A DNA stretch of 64,000 bases from IMG/VR virus record IMGVR_UViG_3300047564_005910, positions 1-64,000 of that record; one strand, written 5' to 3'. This DNA comes from a virus. Below are positions 28,852 to 40,600 of this stretch, one piece after another (positions within the stretch are counted from its first letter, which is position 1; each line of letters starts with the position of its first letter). Under the pieces are notes generated by a model that was not told the DNA's origin, searched no databases, and worked only from the letters and a program-made list of their open reading frames with translations. Both the position numbers and the translations under genes were made by a program.

Positions 28852-31704
28852 TTATAATTTTATTAACTCCTTAAAGCCTAGACCTGTGTTTTGTGCAACG
28901 TTTGTACCTAAATCGTTCTCGTAAACAATCCGGTTTGGTGGTTGTAGTGGTTTTTCACTAGTTAAAGTTGTAAGTTCTTTTTTATACTTATTATCTTTGC
29001 GAAGAACTGCTGCTTGTCCTTGAAAATCAAATACAAAGGTTGCATTGTTATTTACACCATAAAAATTTGTCTTTATGATGTCTTTTTGTGGTTTAGCTTT
29101 TAGTCCTATAGGGCCTATTTCTCGAGAGCAGCTACTATGAGCATCTGTGACAGCACTATATGCTGTAATAGAAGGATAAAAGGTTCTAGGATCAGTAAAA
29201 GTTGATCGAGTGTATGTATGACGAACGTTATAGTTTCGAGGATCTTCTAAATCTTTTACAGTTGGGTTTATTGTAAAAATAATATTCGAATCTCCTGTTA
29301 ATGTAGTGTGTCTCGATATTGTTACTAAAGGTGTACCGTCTCCAAAGTCCCAGTCTATTCTCTCAATAGGAAACGAACCGGGTTTTGTGCTACGAGGGGT
29401 AAACTCTATTGTAAGTGGGCTAAACCCGTAATCTGTAGAAAGAACTGCAAAGTTAGCAGTAGGACCAATTTCATCTAAACGTACTGCATCATAATCTGCA
29501 TCTTCATCATCGTAAATATAGTTATTCTCTAGATCTGCGGTTACTTTTACGCATAAGGACGGGGTATAAGTTTGTGGTACGGTATAGACGTGTTCTATTT
29601 CTGCATCTGCACTGTAGCCCTCTCTTAACCAAAGTTTTGGGTTGTCTCCGGTTCTTAATGTTTCGTCCCATCTATATTTTTTCCACGAAGGGTCTGTTGA
29701 GCCCCAGCCTATATCAATATAGGATTGAGCATATTGCTGCCACCAGCGAGCTTCAAAATAATATATTTTTTCTTTTTGAAGTAGTAAACTTTTTCGTTGT
29801 AGAGATGAACGATCCCAATGCTTTTGACTTTCAGGGTATATAGTATCGCCGTTATACGGGTAATTACGACATATTAAGTAGTCAAACGGGTAATCTTGCA
29901 AGTCTGTTTCGTTAGGTTCTTCACAATATAGTAAAACAGAATCACAATCAGAACCTAATGAAAAGGTATGATAGCTTGTCTCTTGAGGTTTAAAGTACCA
30001 TGAAATACGATGCACTTTACCTTCGGGGTTGTTAATAGTGTTTATAGCAGGTACTGATGGTATAAGTGCTGAAAATCTCGAATTGTTAATATCTGTTAAC
30101 AATAATAGTTGCGGTTCCCATACTAAAATATATTTGCCAAAAGGATCAGCATTTTCAAAGAAAACGTTATTGGCAGAAGTTTGTATATTTAAAGAATAGT
30201 TGTTTGTATCTAAAATAGAAAACCCGTATGTACAGGTGCCAGTATACTGCGCTGTACCGGTCATTGCTAAATAATACCACCCATCTCCTACATCTTGTAT
30301 TTGATAAGCGGTAACATTACCCTTTTTTTGTAAAAGAATACCTGATTGAAGATCCCAGTCTGTAAAGCATGGGGTTGTTAAAAAGCACGGACCACCTAAA
30401 TTTAGTCTTACTTTAAATACGCTACCTAGAGGTTTAACAAAAATACTAGCTATTAAAGAGCTACCTGCATTAAAGACTTGACCCGTCGGTTGTGTGATAC
30501 TGTAAAAGCTTTTTTCTGGTGGGCCCTGCATACGTATTAAACATGCATCTCTGGAAGATAAACTGGCTGTCGAATTAGGGGCAAACCCCGCATAGTTAAT
30601 TGCATCTACACCGTTTAATAACCAGTTAGAAGGGGCAAATTCAAGAGCAGGTTCAACTAATGTCGGAGCTATTCGAGACGGCTCTCTAAGCTTATTGCGA
30701 CTGTAAATTAAATTAGCATCGTTACGATCATATCCGTTTATATGAAGACTTTGTACAGGTAATAAGGAGACCGGGTTTACTGTCTGTATAACAGGGTCTC
30801 TAACACCGCCTTCTTGTATAGTTAAATTAAACTGCTCTCTTGTAAGATTAGCTGATGCTTGCGGAACGTTTAATTTGCTTGCTAAGTCATCTGTATAATT
30901 TAACTTTTTAAAAATAATTTTTAAGCTTGTTGCACAAGAAGAAAACGTATTTACAGAAGATACTGTACCTGCAAATTCTGGATTACGAGATAAAAATGTA
31001 GTAGGGGCTTCTTCTCGTAAATAAAGACGTCTATTAAAACTTGGTATAAGGCTCGGAGGGGTTGATTTTAGTGTTTCTACGGTTGCTAATAAATCTGGGG
31101 GTGTTGTATATACCTGGGCCCAGCGCTCGTACAATACAGGTCTTTGAGATGAATCCGTATATTCAATTGTACCAATATTATCACCAAACTGCAGCAGGCT
31201 ACCTGAAAGTTCTTTTACCATGTTAATCGCACCTCTTGGAGGCACAACGCTAAGTAAATTTACAACAGTTTCCGGGTATTCAAAAATATCTAAATCGTTA
31301 TCTAATGAATCAGAAATTTTAATTGCTTCATCAGCAGCTGAATAGTAATGAGTCAGGGTGCTTCTAACCCTATAGCCATTTGTGGCTTGTCCCGCCCATG
31401 ACCAAACTGCTCCATATCGGTCTTCAAAAGGGTGAAACGGCTCTCTAGGGTTAAAGGACGTTATATTATTTGTTTCAGTGTAATAGTTATCTGCATTAAA
31501 CGTTAAGAAAGTTTGTAAACGAAATCTAGGAACAACATCCGTGGTAATAAGATAACGTACTTTTGTTACCGGTGCATATCCCGAAACAAAATTGTTTATA
31601 GATTCTAGAGGTTTAAAAGATACAGGTAGCCCTCGATCCCAATTGTAACCGTCTTCTACTGTTAAACCGCTTATAACTGCAAAATTACTACGTAGTATTA
31701 TCAC
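28852..31704 (-). CDS. Large virion protein with PA14-like and PKD domains, GTG start
   Basis: The 950-residue product has a GTG start (MIILRSNF), supported by an ATTAAATA box 5 nt upstream. A beta-sandwich resembling the phage-tail carbohydrate-binding type lies at about residues 355-560 (SLIASIFVKPLGSVFKVRLNLGG). A PA14-like segment follows at about 560-670 (HRISWYFKPQETSYHTFSLGSDCDS and RWWQQYAQSYIDIGW), then a PKD domain at about 755-860 (FSPLTIEFTPRS, IDWDFGDGTP, VRHTYT). PKD and PA14 modules typically mediate glycan or protein contacts. It is likely a fibre or baseplate appendage. Confidence 0.68.
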   Translation of the reverse strand: MIILRSNFAVISGLTVEDGYNWDRGLPVSFKPLESINNFVSGYAPVTKVRYLITTDVVPRFRLQTFLTFNADNYYTETNNITSFNPREPFHPFEDRYGAVWSWAGQATNGYRVRSTLTHYYSAADEAIKISDSLDNDLDIFEYPETVVNLLSVVPPRGAINMVKELSGSLLQFGDNIGTIEYTDSSQRPVLYERWAQVYTTPPDLLATVETLKSTPPSLIPSFNRRLYLREEAPTTFLSRNPEFAGTVSSVNTFSSCATSLKIIFKKLNYTDDLASKLNVPQASANLTREQFNLTIQEGGVRDPVIQTVNPVSLLPVQSLHINGYDRNDANLIYSRNKLREPSRIAPTLVEPALEFAPSNWLLNGVDAINYAGFAPNSTASLSSRDACLIRMQGPPEKSFYSITQPTGQVFNAGSSLIASIFVKPLGSVFKVRLNLGGPCFLTTPCFTDWDLQSGILLQKKGNVTAYQIQDVGDGWYYLAMTGTAQYTGTCTYGFSILDTNNYSLNIQTSANNVFFENADPFGKYILVWEPQLLLLTDINNSRFSALIPSVPAINTINNPEGKVHRISWYFKPQETSYHTFSLGSDCDSVLLYCEEPNETDLQDYPFDYLICRNYPYNGDTIYPESQKHWDRSSLQRKSLLLQKEKIYYFEARWWQQYAQSYIDIGWGSTDPSWKKYRWDETLRTGDNPKLWLREGYSADAEIEHVYTVPQTYTPSLCVKVTADLENNYIYDDEDADYDAVRLDEIGPTANFAVLSTDYGFSPLTIEFTPRSTKPGSFPIERIDWDFGDGTPLVTISRHTTLTGDSNIIFTINPTVKDLEDPRNYNVRHTYTRSTFTDPRTFYPSITAYSAVTDAHSSCSREIGPIGLKAKPQKDIIKTNFYGVNNNATFVFDFQGQAAVLRKDNKYKKELTTLTSEKPLQPPNRIVYENDLGTNVAQNTGLGFKELIKL

Positions 31705-31709
31705 AATAA

Positions 31710-31717
31710 TATTTAAT
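31710..31717 (-). promoter_or_regulatory. Late-promoter-like octamer ATTAAATA
   Basis: Lies 5 nt before the GTG at 31704 and overlaps the stop of the upstream gene. Confidence 0.45.
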
Positions 31718-34700
31718 TACTGTTCACGCCATGTTAAACCGGCATATACCTTAGCTTTTGGATAAACCGGTGTAGGCGGCAGTACTAATCTTCTTACAAA
31801 TGTAGCATCCTTACTTAAATATGCCGATAGTACCGTACTTCGGGTTTCACAGTATATAGGGGATCCTGATAAAGGTAACACTTGACCGAGAGTTAACTTA
31901 AATCTATTATCTTTTGCGGCAGTTATTAATGCAATATTATTAATAAGAGGGTGTCTATTGTTTATTGAAGTCCACGTTGATGTGTATAAATCTTCAGTTG
32001 ACCCCGTGCAAGCTAATAATTCGGTAGTTAAATGCTGTAATTCCCAACGACTGTTAATCTCGTTCCAATATAACTTAACCCCTGTAGCTCCAATGACCCC
32101 TGTGTAAAGTTTTTTAGGTACGGTGTATTCATAGCTACTAGCGGCACCAAAAGCCGCTACTGTTATACTTTCGCTACTTGCAGTAGAAAACGTTACTGTG
32201 TATGTATTTACTTTAAACCCTGATAATTCTGTTGGTAAAGATACAGACGAAATACCATATCTATCTAAGGTACCGTTGTACGCAAAATTAGCACTTAGAG
32301 ACGTTAAAGGGGTATTATTGACCATTACAAATGTCTGAGCGGTGGGGTCATAACCTGCCCCTGTTAAGCTTAAAGATATACTCGTTAACGTATAACGCGT
32401 GACACTTGTTTCTGGGCCAGTTTCATACAAAGAGCTTAACCCCGCCAAGGGAGTACTCCAATTTATACTAATAACCTCTCTAGCATTAGCAAAAACCTGT
32501 ATATCACCCGGTACTGTTACTGGCGAGGCATCAAAACCAGGATATATAACACTAACTATATCTTTTTCAGCAGATAAACCAAGTTGACCGTATGTATTGT
32601 TACCGGCAGTAAATAAACTTGTACCGCATAAAATAGCTGTGTGGGTATCACCGCATATAGCATCAAGATCTTTGTTTGTAACAACAACCTTTTGAGGGGT
32701 GTTGTAGTTTTGATACGAATTTAAGCCTAACTGACCGTATTGGTTGTCTCCAGTAGCGTATAATACGTGATATATATTATCAGAAGATAATAATAAAGTG
32801 TGGTTACCTCTGGCTGCAGCTTTTGTCCAACCTTGGTTATTGCCTATTAAGGTAAATAGGTTGCGGTTATTATTATCCCCTAAACCTAATTGACCGCTTG
32901 TATTAAGCCCGCAGCTATATGCATTATAAGTGGATAACGATATAACTCTAGAAGTTGTTATTGTCGGAAAGTCATCATCTTCTACAACAGAAACAACCCT
33001 TACCGGTACACTTGATAGAGGCCCGGCGCTAAGAGCTATTGTATGTTGGTTACCGCATACTATATCCTTCCAGTTACCGGGGTTAGCAGGATTGAGGTCA
33101 TTTAATCTCTGAAATGTTGTATAACTATTGCCATACGAGCCAATTCCTAGCTGCCCGTATGTGTTATCCCCTGTTGCGTACCAAACATTTTGATTAGAAA
33201 ATCTTGTTTTTGCAAATGTACATGCACTTCCAGGTACAATCTGGGTGTATAATGTTTCTGATAACGGGGTAAAAGCTGTAACATTATTTGTATGGCCTAA
33301 ACCTAACTGACCGTAACCGTTTTCTCCTGATACAAACCATGTATCTTCTGTAGCTGATAATAAAAATGTGTTATTTTTACCGCATACAACGTCTTTAAAT
33401 GATCCTGTTAAAGATCTAAACAACGAAACACTAGGTATAGATAGTGGTAGACCTAACTGACCGTGACTATTCGATCCGGCTACAAAGACTTGGTTGTTAT
33501 TATCAATAACAATAACATGTCGATCCCCAACACCAATTTTTTTATACGATCTTTGTAATTCAGTAAACTTATATTTGTTACTGCTGTCGTTATTTAAACC
33601 AAACTGAGAATTTAAATTGTAACCTGTAGCCGCAATGTCTTTTGGTTTAAAGTCATTAATGTCAAATCCCGATACGGTGGTCCGAGCTGTAATATAAACA
33701 GAATTCCATGGCTGAGATTCTTTTTTCTTTAATGTATTTGAAAGATATTCTGCTACAAGACCAAAATACGGGCTTATATCATACTGGATAACTTCACCTT
33801 TAGGTACGTAAAACGCTGCTATTGTACGAGTAGCCATATTTTCGCGATATTTACCGTTTTTAATATCAGAAGCGGTTATAAACCCTTTGTCATAAAGTGG
33901 TTGTGATGATTGAAAATCTAGTTTTGCCGCAGTACCGGGCATGTCTTTGAGTACTACAAAGTTAGGAGGCTGGGTTAACGCATTACTTTTACCTGGGTAC
34001 ACACACGATAAACCAGGTGTACCGGTTAACATCCTGCTTGTAACAATATCAACAGGTGTTAAGCGTACAGAAGAAAGTGGTATCCATGTCGGGCTCACAG
34101 TTTGTTGATCCTGTGTCCAGTAATCAGATATAACTACACAGTCTTTAATACTTGCTCCTTTATGTCCAATAAAAACTAAACGCCACGGTTCGCCAATTTC
34201 TCTTGGTTGAGCACCTGATCTATTACCTTTAGGTGGTAAATCCTTCCACCCGTTAACATTATCAATACCTTTAGTTTGAGGTTGAAGAAACCCTATAGAC
34301 ATGTGAGTGTTTACTGCAGATGCATGAGCGAAAAGAATACCTGGTCGACCTGCATCGTATGTGAAGGGTTGAAATTTAGTATTTTTTCTTTGGTTTGCAG
34401 TTTGGTTTCGTATATCGTACCAAGGTTCTCTAAGGGCTACTCTTGAAAGACCTCGAGGATATATTTGTAAAGTAGGTCCTCCACCTTCAGTTAATGAAAC
34501 TCTATCAATTGGAAGACCATATTGTGGGAACGCACCTCTGTTTTTAACATTATTAACACTAGGTCTATAAGGGTACGGATAAACGTTTATATTTGTAAGA
34601 GGTATATAATCTGGTAAAGTATCTTTTATTATATAAACTTTACTATTTGTAAGCCCTGTAAATAAGAAAGGCATATACACAGTGTTAACATTTTGTGTAT

Positions 34701-37695
34701 ACGGTACACCAAAAGATCCATTAACTTTCAGTGTAAATGCATAATCTGATAATATTTCTTGAACTTGGTATTTTTTAGTTCTATCGTTTGTTTGTGCTAA
34801 CTGATTATCCGGCACAGTAGGTTGCTCTACGGCGTGTACAAAAGTAAATACTTCCCCTTTCTTAAGCATGTGTGGTAACTCTGTGCAAATAACCGGTATG
34901 GGGTTAGTTGTAGGGTCAGGGGAGCCCATATTGTCAATGTACCGGACATAATTTCGTAAAAAGTAACGACCTATATAACCTTCGTATGTAGGTGTATTTG
35001 CGTAATAGCGATCTTCTCTTAACGGTCCTTGATGGGAAGACCCTAAATTACAGCTAATCCAATACTCCTCTTTACCATTAAAGGTTTCGCGAGATATTGC
35101 CTGGCGGTCAAGTATTTCTAAATTAAATTCAAACATAGACCCGGTTACATAAGGGTATACACTGACAAACGCATGACCAAAATTGTTTCTAGATGAATTT
35201 GTAGGGTTTAGTTCGGGTCCAAGAGTCGCCTGATCCTCCCATACGGTATGAGGACCGGTTGTTCCAGTTTCAGCCCCGATACCGTAACCCCCGGGCATAC
35301 GTTCATTGAACATATTCATGTTTGCCCAGCCACTTAATGGGCTAGACAGCCATATTACGTCTCCTTTTACGCATGTTTTAAACCAGTCATCAGGTCCCTT
35401 TGTAGGGTCAAAGTCTCCTACAGCAGAAATATAGGTATTAAAAATACCTGTTCTAGTGCGAGGGGAATTAACCCAGGGGTCCCCGGTTGGGTTTCTTTCA
35501 TCGTAAACAACAAAATCATTATCTTCAACCTTACCGGGCGGTAATCTAGAATCAGACCATAGACCTACTACCCCTGGGTAATCGTCAGATGTTGCAAATG
35601 GGTCCCACCATTTAAATTGAAATCTATTACATGCAATATTTGTATCGCTTTGAAAAATACGAGCTCCAACTAAAACTTCTCGGGCTGCTGAACCTGAAAT
35701 ACCAAATGTACCCGATAAGGCCCGTAAATTGTACGCTCCCCATTCTTCGTGTGCTCCTGCTGAGTCTGTTTCATCGTAACCTGTATAACCGCTATCTTCT
35801 GCAGATAAGAGAAAAAAGGCTGCAGGGTTATTTGCTAAAATAGTTCCAGAAATTGACGGGTGTGGTATATTAAGTGGTTGCAACTCCGCGCCTTTTGTAA
35901 TACCTTGTACCAAGTTACTTGTTGGTTTCCAAACTACTTCTACTAAGCAGTTTTCAGATGTACTAATATTAATAAGGGACGGTAATATTAGCTTACTATT
36001 AGGTATCATTTCACCAAATGAGCTTTTTATTGCATCTGTTGTTGAAATACCTACTAGAGGTACCGGGTCTTGACTTACTTCTTTTAAAATGTCAGTGTAA
36101 CGGGTATTTTGTATCATTGTGCCTTCGTCGGCCCCTTCAATATACGACGAAACACCGTACTTCTTAAGAGAAACCCGTGCACCTGCTCGTGCAAAAGTAA
36201 AATACTTAATTTGCATTACCGGGCTATTTAAAACCGGTTCTTTAAATAACTGACCGCCTTCAATTTCGTGTAGACATACCCATTCAGCCTTGTCATTATC
36301 TTGGTTAAGGTATGCAAAAAATCTAGCGCCAGCTGCACCGTACCAACTAAACTCTATTTTGTACATTGTTACCTTATCAAAATCTATAACCGATCCTGAG
36401 GGGCCTTTGCCATCAACTGTATCATTCTTAAAGTCTTTTTGATAGACTTTAGTTAACTCTGGCGCATCCGGGTCAATACTAACAAATTTAGTTGCGGCCG
36501 GTGAAACGCAATAAAATGGATCATCAGGGTATGTACCTAATGTGCTTGTTGATTGAACATTGTTATAGTCGGTCTGTATGCCCCATGTTTTTACCGTTAA
36601 ATTACTATCCCCGCGGTAATGTCTACGACGGTTAACAGAAAAAGCCACTTCACTTAACGTACCCTGTCTTCCATTACCGGATAATTCAAAATAATATGCG
36701 TCACTTGCGTTACCTACACCCCAACGCGTGATATTACCTGGAGGGCTTTCATAAAAATCTTCATTACCTAATTCATACGCTTGTAAAACCTGCTCATCAG
36801 ATAAACTATAGGCGTTGTCAACACGAGCTTTAATACCGAACGTAAATACATTAGCGCGGCCCGGTAGATACTTAAATGATCTTTGAGTTTCCAGCATTTG
36901 AAAACCGAAACCTGCAGGGTGCAGGCCTGGAAATAAAGACTCGATCTGTGGACCAAGAAAATAAGGAGCACTTTCTGCAGCTAACTCTACAAAAAGCTCA
37001 ACACAGGATTCGTCTCCGCGAAACTGCAAACCAGTGCCGCGATAATAGTTCGGAAAATCAGGTAGTACATATTTATCAATAGCGGCGGATACCTCAGGTG
37101 TTATTGTTCTTGGAGAGTTAAACCACGTACTACTTTCACCCCACGGGTATGACATAGTGTACCAGCCACGGTGTTGCCAAATCACTGAATTGATACCGTA
37201 CCTTGTTACCTCTTCAATTTGTGTTGATGTTTCTTCTTCCCGAGGTATACCTAACATTGATATATCTACTTCTGTTTGTATACCAAAATCGTTTTTTTCT
37301 TTTTCAATTATTATATACCGGTCTATAGGTAAATTAATAGAAAGAGCGACATCTTTGTAATTTTGTTTTTTACGAACCGGCCCGACTATAGAGCTACGTT
37401 TTACAATATAACCGTTACTACAAAGTGTTGTGTAATTTGTTGTATCAATAGGTATACTAAATCTACGACCGTCAATCACGGTTGCAGGATACTCAATAAA
37501 GTTTATAAAAGGATTAGTACCGTTATCATAAACGGTAATTACGTCTAAATCTCCGTATAAACCGTGGTTTTTTTCAGTAGCAATTACCGTAGCACTACCC
37601 GGTACAACAGCAGAAATAGCTATTTTTGTAAATGTTGTATTTTCGCCGGGTAAATATTTTCTATTAAACGGTACTGTTACTTTGGTATCTGCCAT
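31717..37695 (-). CDS. Giant virion protein (1992 aa) with RCC1 propeller
   Basis: This is the largest gene of the window. Residues about 1-560 are paralogous to the next protein (37699-40821): both have SMLGIPR/SLLGIPR near residue 150 or before, a FxYxPGRxxxxTFG strand, and a VTMYKIEFSWYGAxGAxFxAYL block at about residue 445 in each. Residues about 1385-1710 are RCC1 repeats (VFVAGSNSHGQLG, WFVSGENGYGQLG, YATGDNTYGQLG). Fibronectin-like beta domains follow (about 1730-1850). It is probably a multi-domain fibre or baseplate arm. Three nt separate it from the stop of its paralogue, so they share a transcript. Confidence 0.7.
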   Translation of the reverse strand: MADTKVTVPFNRKYLPGENTTFTKIAISAVVPGSATVIATEKNHGLYGDLDVITVYDNGTNPFINFIEYPATVIDGRRFSIPIDTTNYTTLCSNGYIVKRSSIVGPVRKKQNYKDVALSINLPIDRYIIIEKEKNDFGIQTEVDISMLGIPREEETSTQIEEVTRYGINSVIWQHRGWYTMSYPWGESSTWFNSPRTITPEVSAAIDKYVLPDFPNYYRGTGLQFRGDESCVELFVELAAESAPYFLGPQIESLFPGLHPAGFGFQMLETQRSFKYLPGRANVFTFGIKARVDNAYSLSDEQVLQAYELGNEDFYESPPGNITRWGVGNASDAYYFELSGNGRQGTLSEVAFSVNRRRHYRGDSNLTVKTWGIQTDYNNVQSTSTLGTYPDDPFYCVSPAATKFVSIDPDAPELTKVYQKDFKNDTVDGKGPSGSVIDFDKVTMYKIEFSWYGAAGARFFAYLNQDNDKAEWVCLHEIEGGQLFKEPVLNSPVMQIKYFTFARAGARVSLKKYGVSSYIEGADEGTMIQNTRYTDILKEVSQDPVPLVGISTTDAIKSSFGEMIPNSKLILPSLINISTSENCLVEVVWKPTSNLVQGITKGAELQPLNIPHPSISGTILANNPAAFFLLSAEDSGYTGYDETDSAGAHEEWGAYNLRALSGTFGISGSAAREVLVGARIFQSDTNIACNRFQFKWWDPFATSDDYPGVVGLWSDSRLPPGKVEDNDFVVYDERNPTGDPWVNSPRTRTGIFNTYISAVGDFDPTKGPDDWFKTCVKGDVIWLSSPLSGWANMNMFNERMPGGYGIGAETGTTGPHTVWEDQATLGPELNPTNSSRNNFGHAFVSVYPYVTGSMFEFNLEILDRQAISRETFNGKEEYWISCNLGSSHQGPLREDRYYANTPTYEGYIGRYFLRNYVRYIDNMGSPDPTTNPIPVICTELPHMLKKGEVFTFVHAVEQPTVPDNQLAQTNDRTKKYQVQEILSDYAFTLKVNGSFGVPYTQNVNTVYMPFLFTGLTNSKVYIIKDTLPDYIPLTNINVYPYPYRPSVNNVKNRGAFPQYGLPIDRVSLTEGGGPTLQIYPRGLSRVALREPWYDIRNQTANQRKNTKFQPFTYDAGRPGILFAHASAVNTHMSIGFLQPQTKGIDNVNGWKDLPPKGNRSGAQPREIGEPWRLVFIGHKGASIKDCVVISDYWTQDQQTVSPTWIPLSSVRLTPVDIVTSRMLTGTPGLSCVYPGKSNALTQPPNFVVLKDMPGTAAKLDFQSSQPLYDKGFITASDIKNGKYRENMATRTIAAFYVPKGEVIQYDISPYFGLVAEYLSNTLKKKESQPWNSVYITARTTVSGFDINDFKPKDIAATGYNLNSQFGLNNDSSNKYKFTELQRSYKKIGVGDRHVIVIDNNNQVFVAGSNSHGQLGLPLSIPSVSLFRSLTGSFKDVVCGKNNTFLLSATEDTWFVSGENGYGQLGLGHTNNVTAFTPLSETLYTQIVPGSACTFAKTRFSNQNVWYATGDNTYGQLGIGSYGNSYTTFQRLNDLNPANPGNWKDIVCGNQHTIALSAGPLSSVPVRVVSVVEDDDFPTITTSRVISLSTYNAYSCGLNTSGQLGLGDNNNRNLFTLIGNNQGWTKAAARGNHTLLLSSDNIYHVLYATGDNQYGQLGLNSYQNYNTPQKVVVTNKDLDAICGDTHTAILCGTSLFTAGNNTYGQLGLSAEKDIVSVIYPGFDASPVTVPGDIQVFANAREVISINWSTPLAGLSSLYETGPETSVTRYTLTSISLSLTGAGYDPTAQTFVMVNNTPLTSLSANFAYNGTLDRYGISSVSLPTELSGFKVNTYTVTFSTASSESITVAAFGAASSYEYTVPKKLYTGVIGATGVKLYWNEINSRWELQHLTTELLACTGSTEDLYTSTWTSINNRHPLINNIALITAAKDNRFKLTLGQVLPLSGSPIYCETRSTVLSAYLSKDATFVRRLVLPPTPVYPKAKVYAGLTWREQ

Positions 37696-37698
37696 GGA

Positions 37699-40600
37699 CT
37701 ACTGTTCCTCCCATGTCATGCTACCTCCACCAACAGCTATTGTATCCTTACCGTCGAGTGCACGTGCTGTTAAGAATAACATATCAGGGTCTCCACCTTC
37801 TACAAGCGGAAAAGATAGATATTGCTTGTCAAAGCCAAAGTATGGTGATAGATCTAGATCAACGCCGCCGGTTGCAACGTTAAATGAAGCTAATACCTCT
37901 CCTGTGGCTGGTACTGGTGTTCTCTGCTCATATATATCTTCTTCTACAGCTATTAATGGTCGATCTTCTTGCCATGCAGCTGTTGAAGCATTATAAATAA
38001 TTTCACTATCCCCTCTCATAGGTAGTTCAGGTATAAATGCCCCACGTTTTAATGTGCGTCTGACACCCGTTTGCCCGACTCCGTCGTAATCACTCTCGTC
38101 GTTACATCCATTTACTGTCTTAGGGTTACCTGCAGCGAGTCTTCTAAAGGAGAAGGTAGCATTAAACATCGGTATACCGCCAATTAGCTGATAGTTATCT
38201 TCTAATACATCGGCTTCACTACTTAAATCCTCACAGCCAAACGATTTAAGTTTTAGTATACCCTTAATGCCATAGAATGAACCAAGCACGGCTTTGCCTA
38301 GATTCTCTCGAATAAGCGGGATAACGCAGTTGTTTCTGTTAAAATATACCACTGTTGAAAAGAGTACTTCTTCTGTACTAGCAGGTATTTCAAATGCTGC
38401 TGTCCACTTATTTACTAGATCAAATCTTGATAAGCCTTCTTTCCACGCTCTAGCTGTTAGAGGAGGAATTGAATATGCATACGGACCGTATTGTGTCCCG
38501 CCTTGTGTTATGTAGTTCCAAGATGAATGGTAATCTATACCTGCTTGAAGCCCTGGGCCAGGGTTTGTAGCGTTTACGGTTAGTGATCGTGCAGGTGTCG
38601 TTCCATCCACACTTATTTGAGAGGTATGCCATATAAACGCTGGTAGTAGATTAGATGGAGATGCGATACCTGACAAGGATGCAAAATACGGGTTTTTTAC
38701 AAGTTGTAGTAAGACAGGCTTACTTGTACCAAAACTTAAACGGGTAGGATAAACCTGGGAACGGTTACGTATATTGTTAATTTGATTTTTAACACGAATA
38801 CCTAGTACAGGTGTTCCACGACCTGTTACTGCTGTTAGCTGAACACTGACAGCTGAAACACCGACAGGTTTGTTCTCTGTAATAAATGCCAAACGACCAT
38901 CGTGAGATATATCACTAATCGATACACCTGGATAAACTTGATTACCGTTTATGTCGGTGCCGTACAAGCGTGCACCAATATGCCAACTTGAGAAAATACC
39001 TCTTGTTTCAAACCCTGTTGTGCCTTCTATTGGACGGACCTCAACACCAGATAAGAAGTTTACAACTTCATTATTTTGTAAATTATTAAGATCGACAATG
39101 CCGTTATTTACTTCATTAGCACTCAAAGTGTTAACAGTAAGTACTTGTCTGTCTGGGTAAATTCTTTTTTCGTTATCTGTTGCAACGGTATTAATATTTA
39201 CAGTACCTTTATCGCCACCGTCAATAAGGTAAGATGCACCGTATTTGTTTACACGCTGAACAATTTTATCTCCATCCTCAATGTTACCTGCACCACCAAT
39301 ATTGAGATAGGTAAACGGTAGAGTAGGGTTACCTAAACTTGGTGACCCGATTTGGTTTGATACTCGTAAATGGTGTATGCGTACCCAGCGAGCTAAACTA
39401 TTACTTACAGGTACATATGCTAAAAACTGAGCACCGACAGCGCCGTACCAGCTGTACTCAATTTTATACATAGTTACTTTTGTGAAATCGAGATTTTTGA
39501 CTGATTGAACATATACGTCTTGGCCGTCCTCTTGTACAACCTGTCCCGTAACGTTACCATCAAAATAATCGCTCCAGCGTCTTAGGTTGCTCTCTCCGTT
39601 CATGTTGTCAAAGTTAAAACATGAACGCGGAACACGGTATTCGTAAACGTTTGCGTACTCTTTTTTAACAGCAATTGGTTTATTAGCAACACCGCTGCCG
39701 TTGTCGAACGGAGCCCAGGCATAATACAGATCTTGTAAAAATTGATCCCAACGAGTACGTCCTACACTTGTTGAACCAAAGTTTTTCCAATGGTAGTCAT
39801 AAAACGCAACTAAATCTGGGGGAGGTAACTCCTGACCCGTTTCATAACCTACGTAAGGCATAATATACGTTATATTTGGCGGGCTTTGATTTTGATCTGC
39901 AGAGGTTGCCAGCATTGTTGTATCAAACAAAGCAGCATGGAATAATACTAATTTATCTCTAACAATAATAGCGTGTTCCCCTGCAATACCAGCATAAAGA
40001 CGAGCTGTTTGTGCGTTTGGATGACTGCCTGTAACGACATCAGGTGACCACTGACCTGGTCGTGCATAAATGGGGTTAGGTGGTATCGAATTTGTACGTC
40101 TGACTACTAAAAAGTTGTCCCGGTTACCGTCTCCGCGAGCTTCAAAATAATAACCGTTTAAGTTATCAAAACATCCCCACTTCTTACATGTTGAGTTGCG
40201 ATTATATACTGTAATACTCACACCCTCACCACCAGCATCTGTATCGTCAATGGTTGTGGCTTTACTTAGCCCGGCGGGTGCGCCTTCTAATGATGTGTCT
40301 AAACGGACGCCAAATGTACCAGAACTTACACGGCCCGGCTGATATCTAAAATAACGTTTTGATGTTAACCGAGAAAAATAAAGTATACCTCTTCCTGGTT
40401 CATAAAAACCGAGAGGGCAGCTTATTTGTGCTGCTGATTCTGCAGATAAGTGTTTAACGCCCCAAACGTTTGCTAAATTACCTGTAATTTGAGGATAACT
40501 TGTCCATTCTAAAGGATTAACATCATACGTATTAACGTCACCGAAAATACCTAAAGCTACTTCAGAACGCGGAATACCAAGCAAAGATAAACTTACTTGC

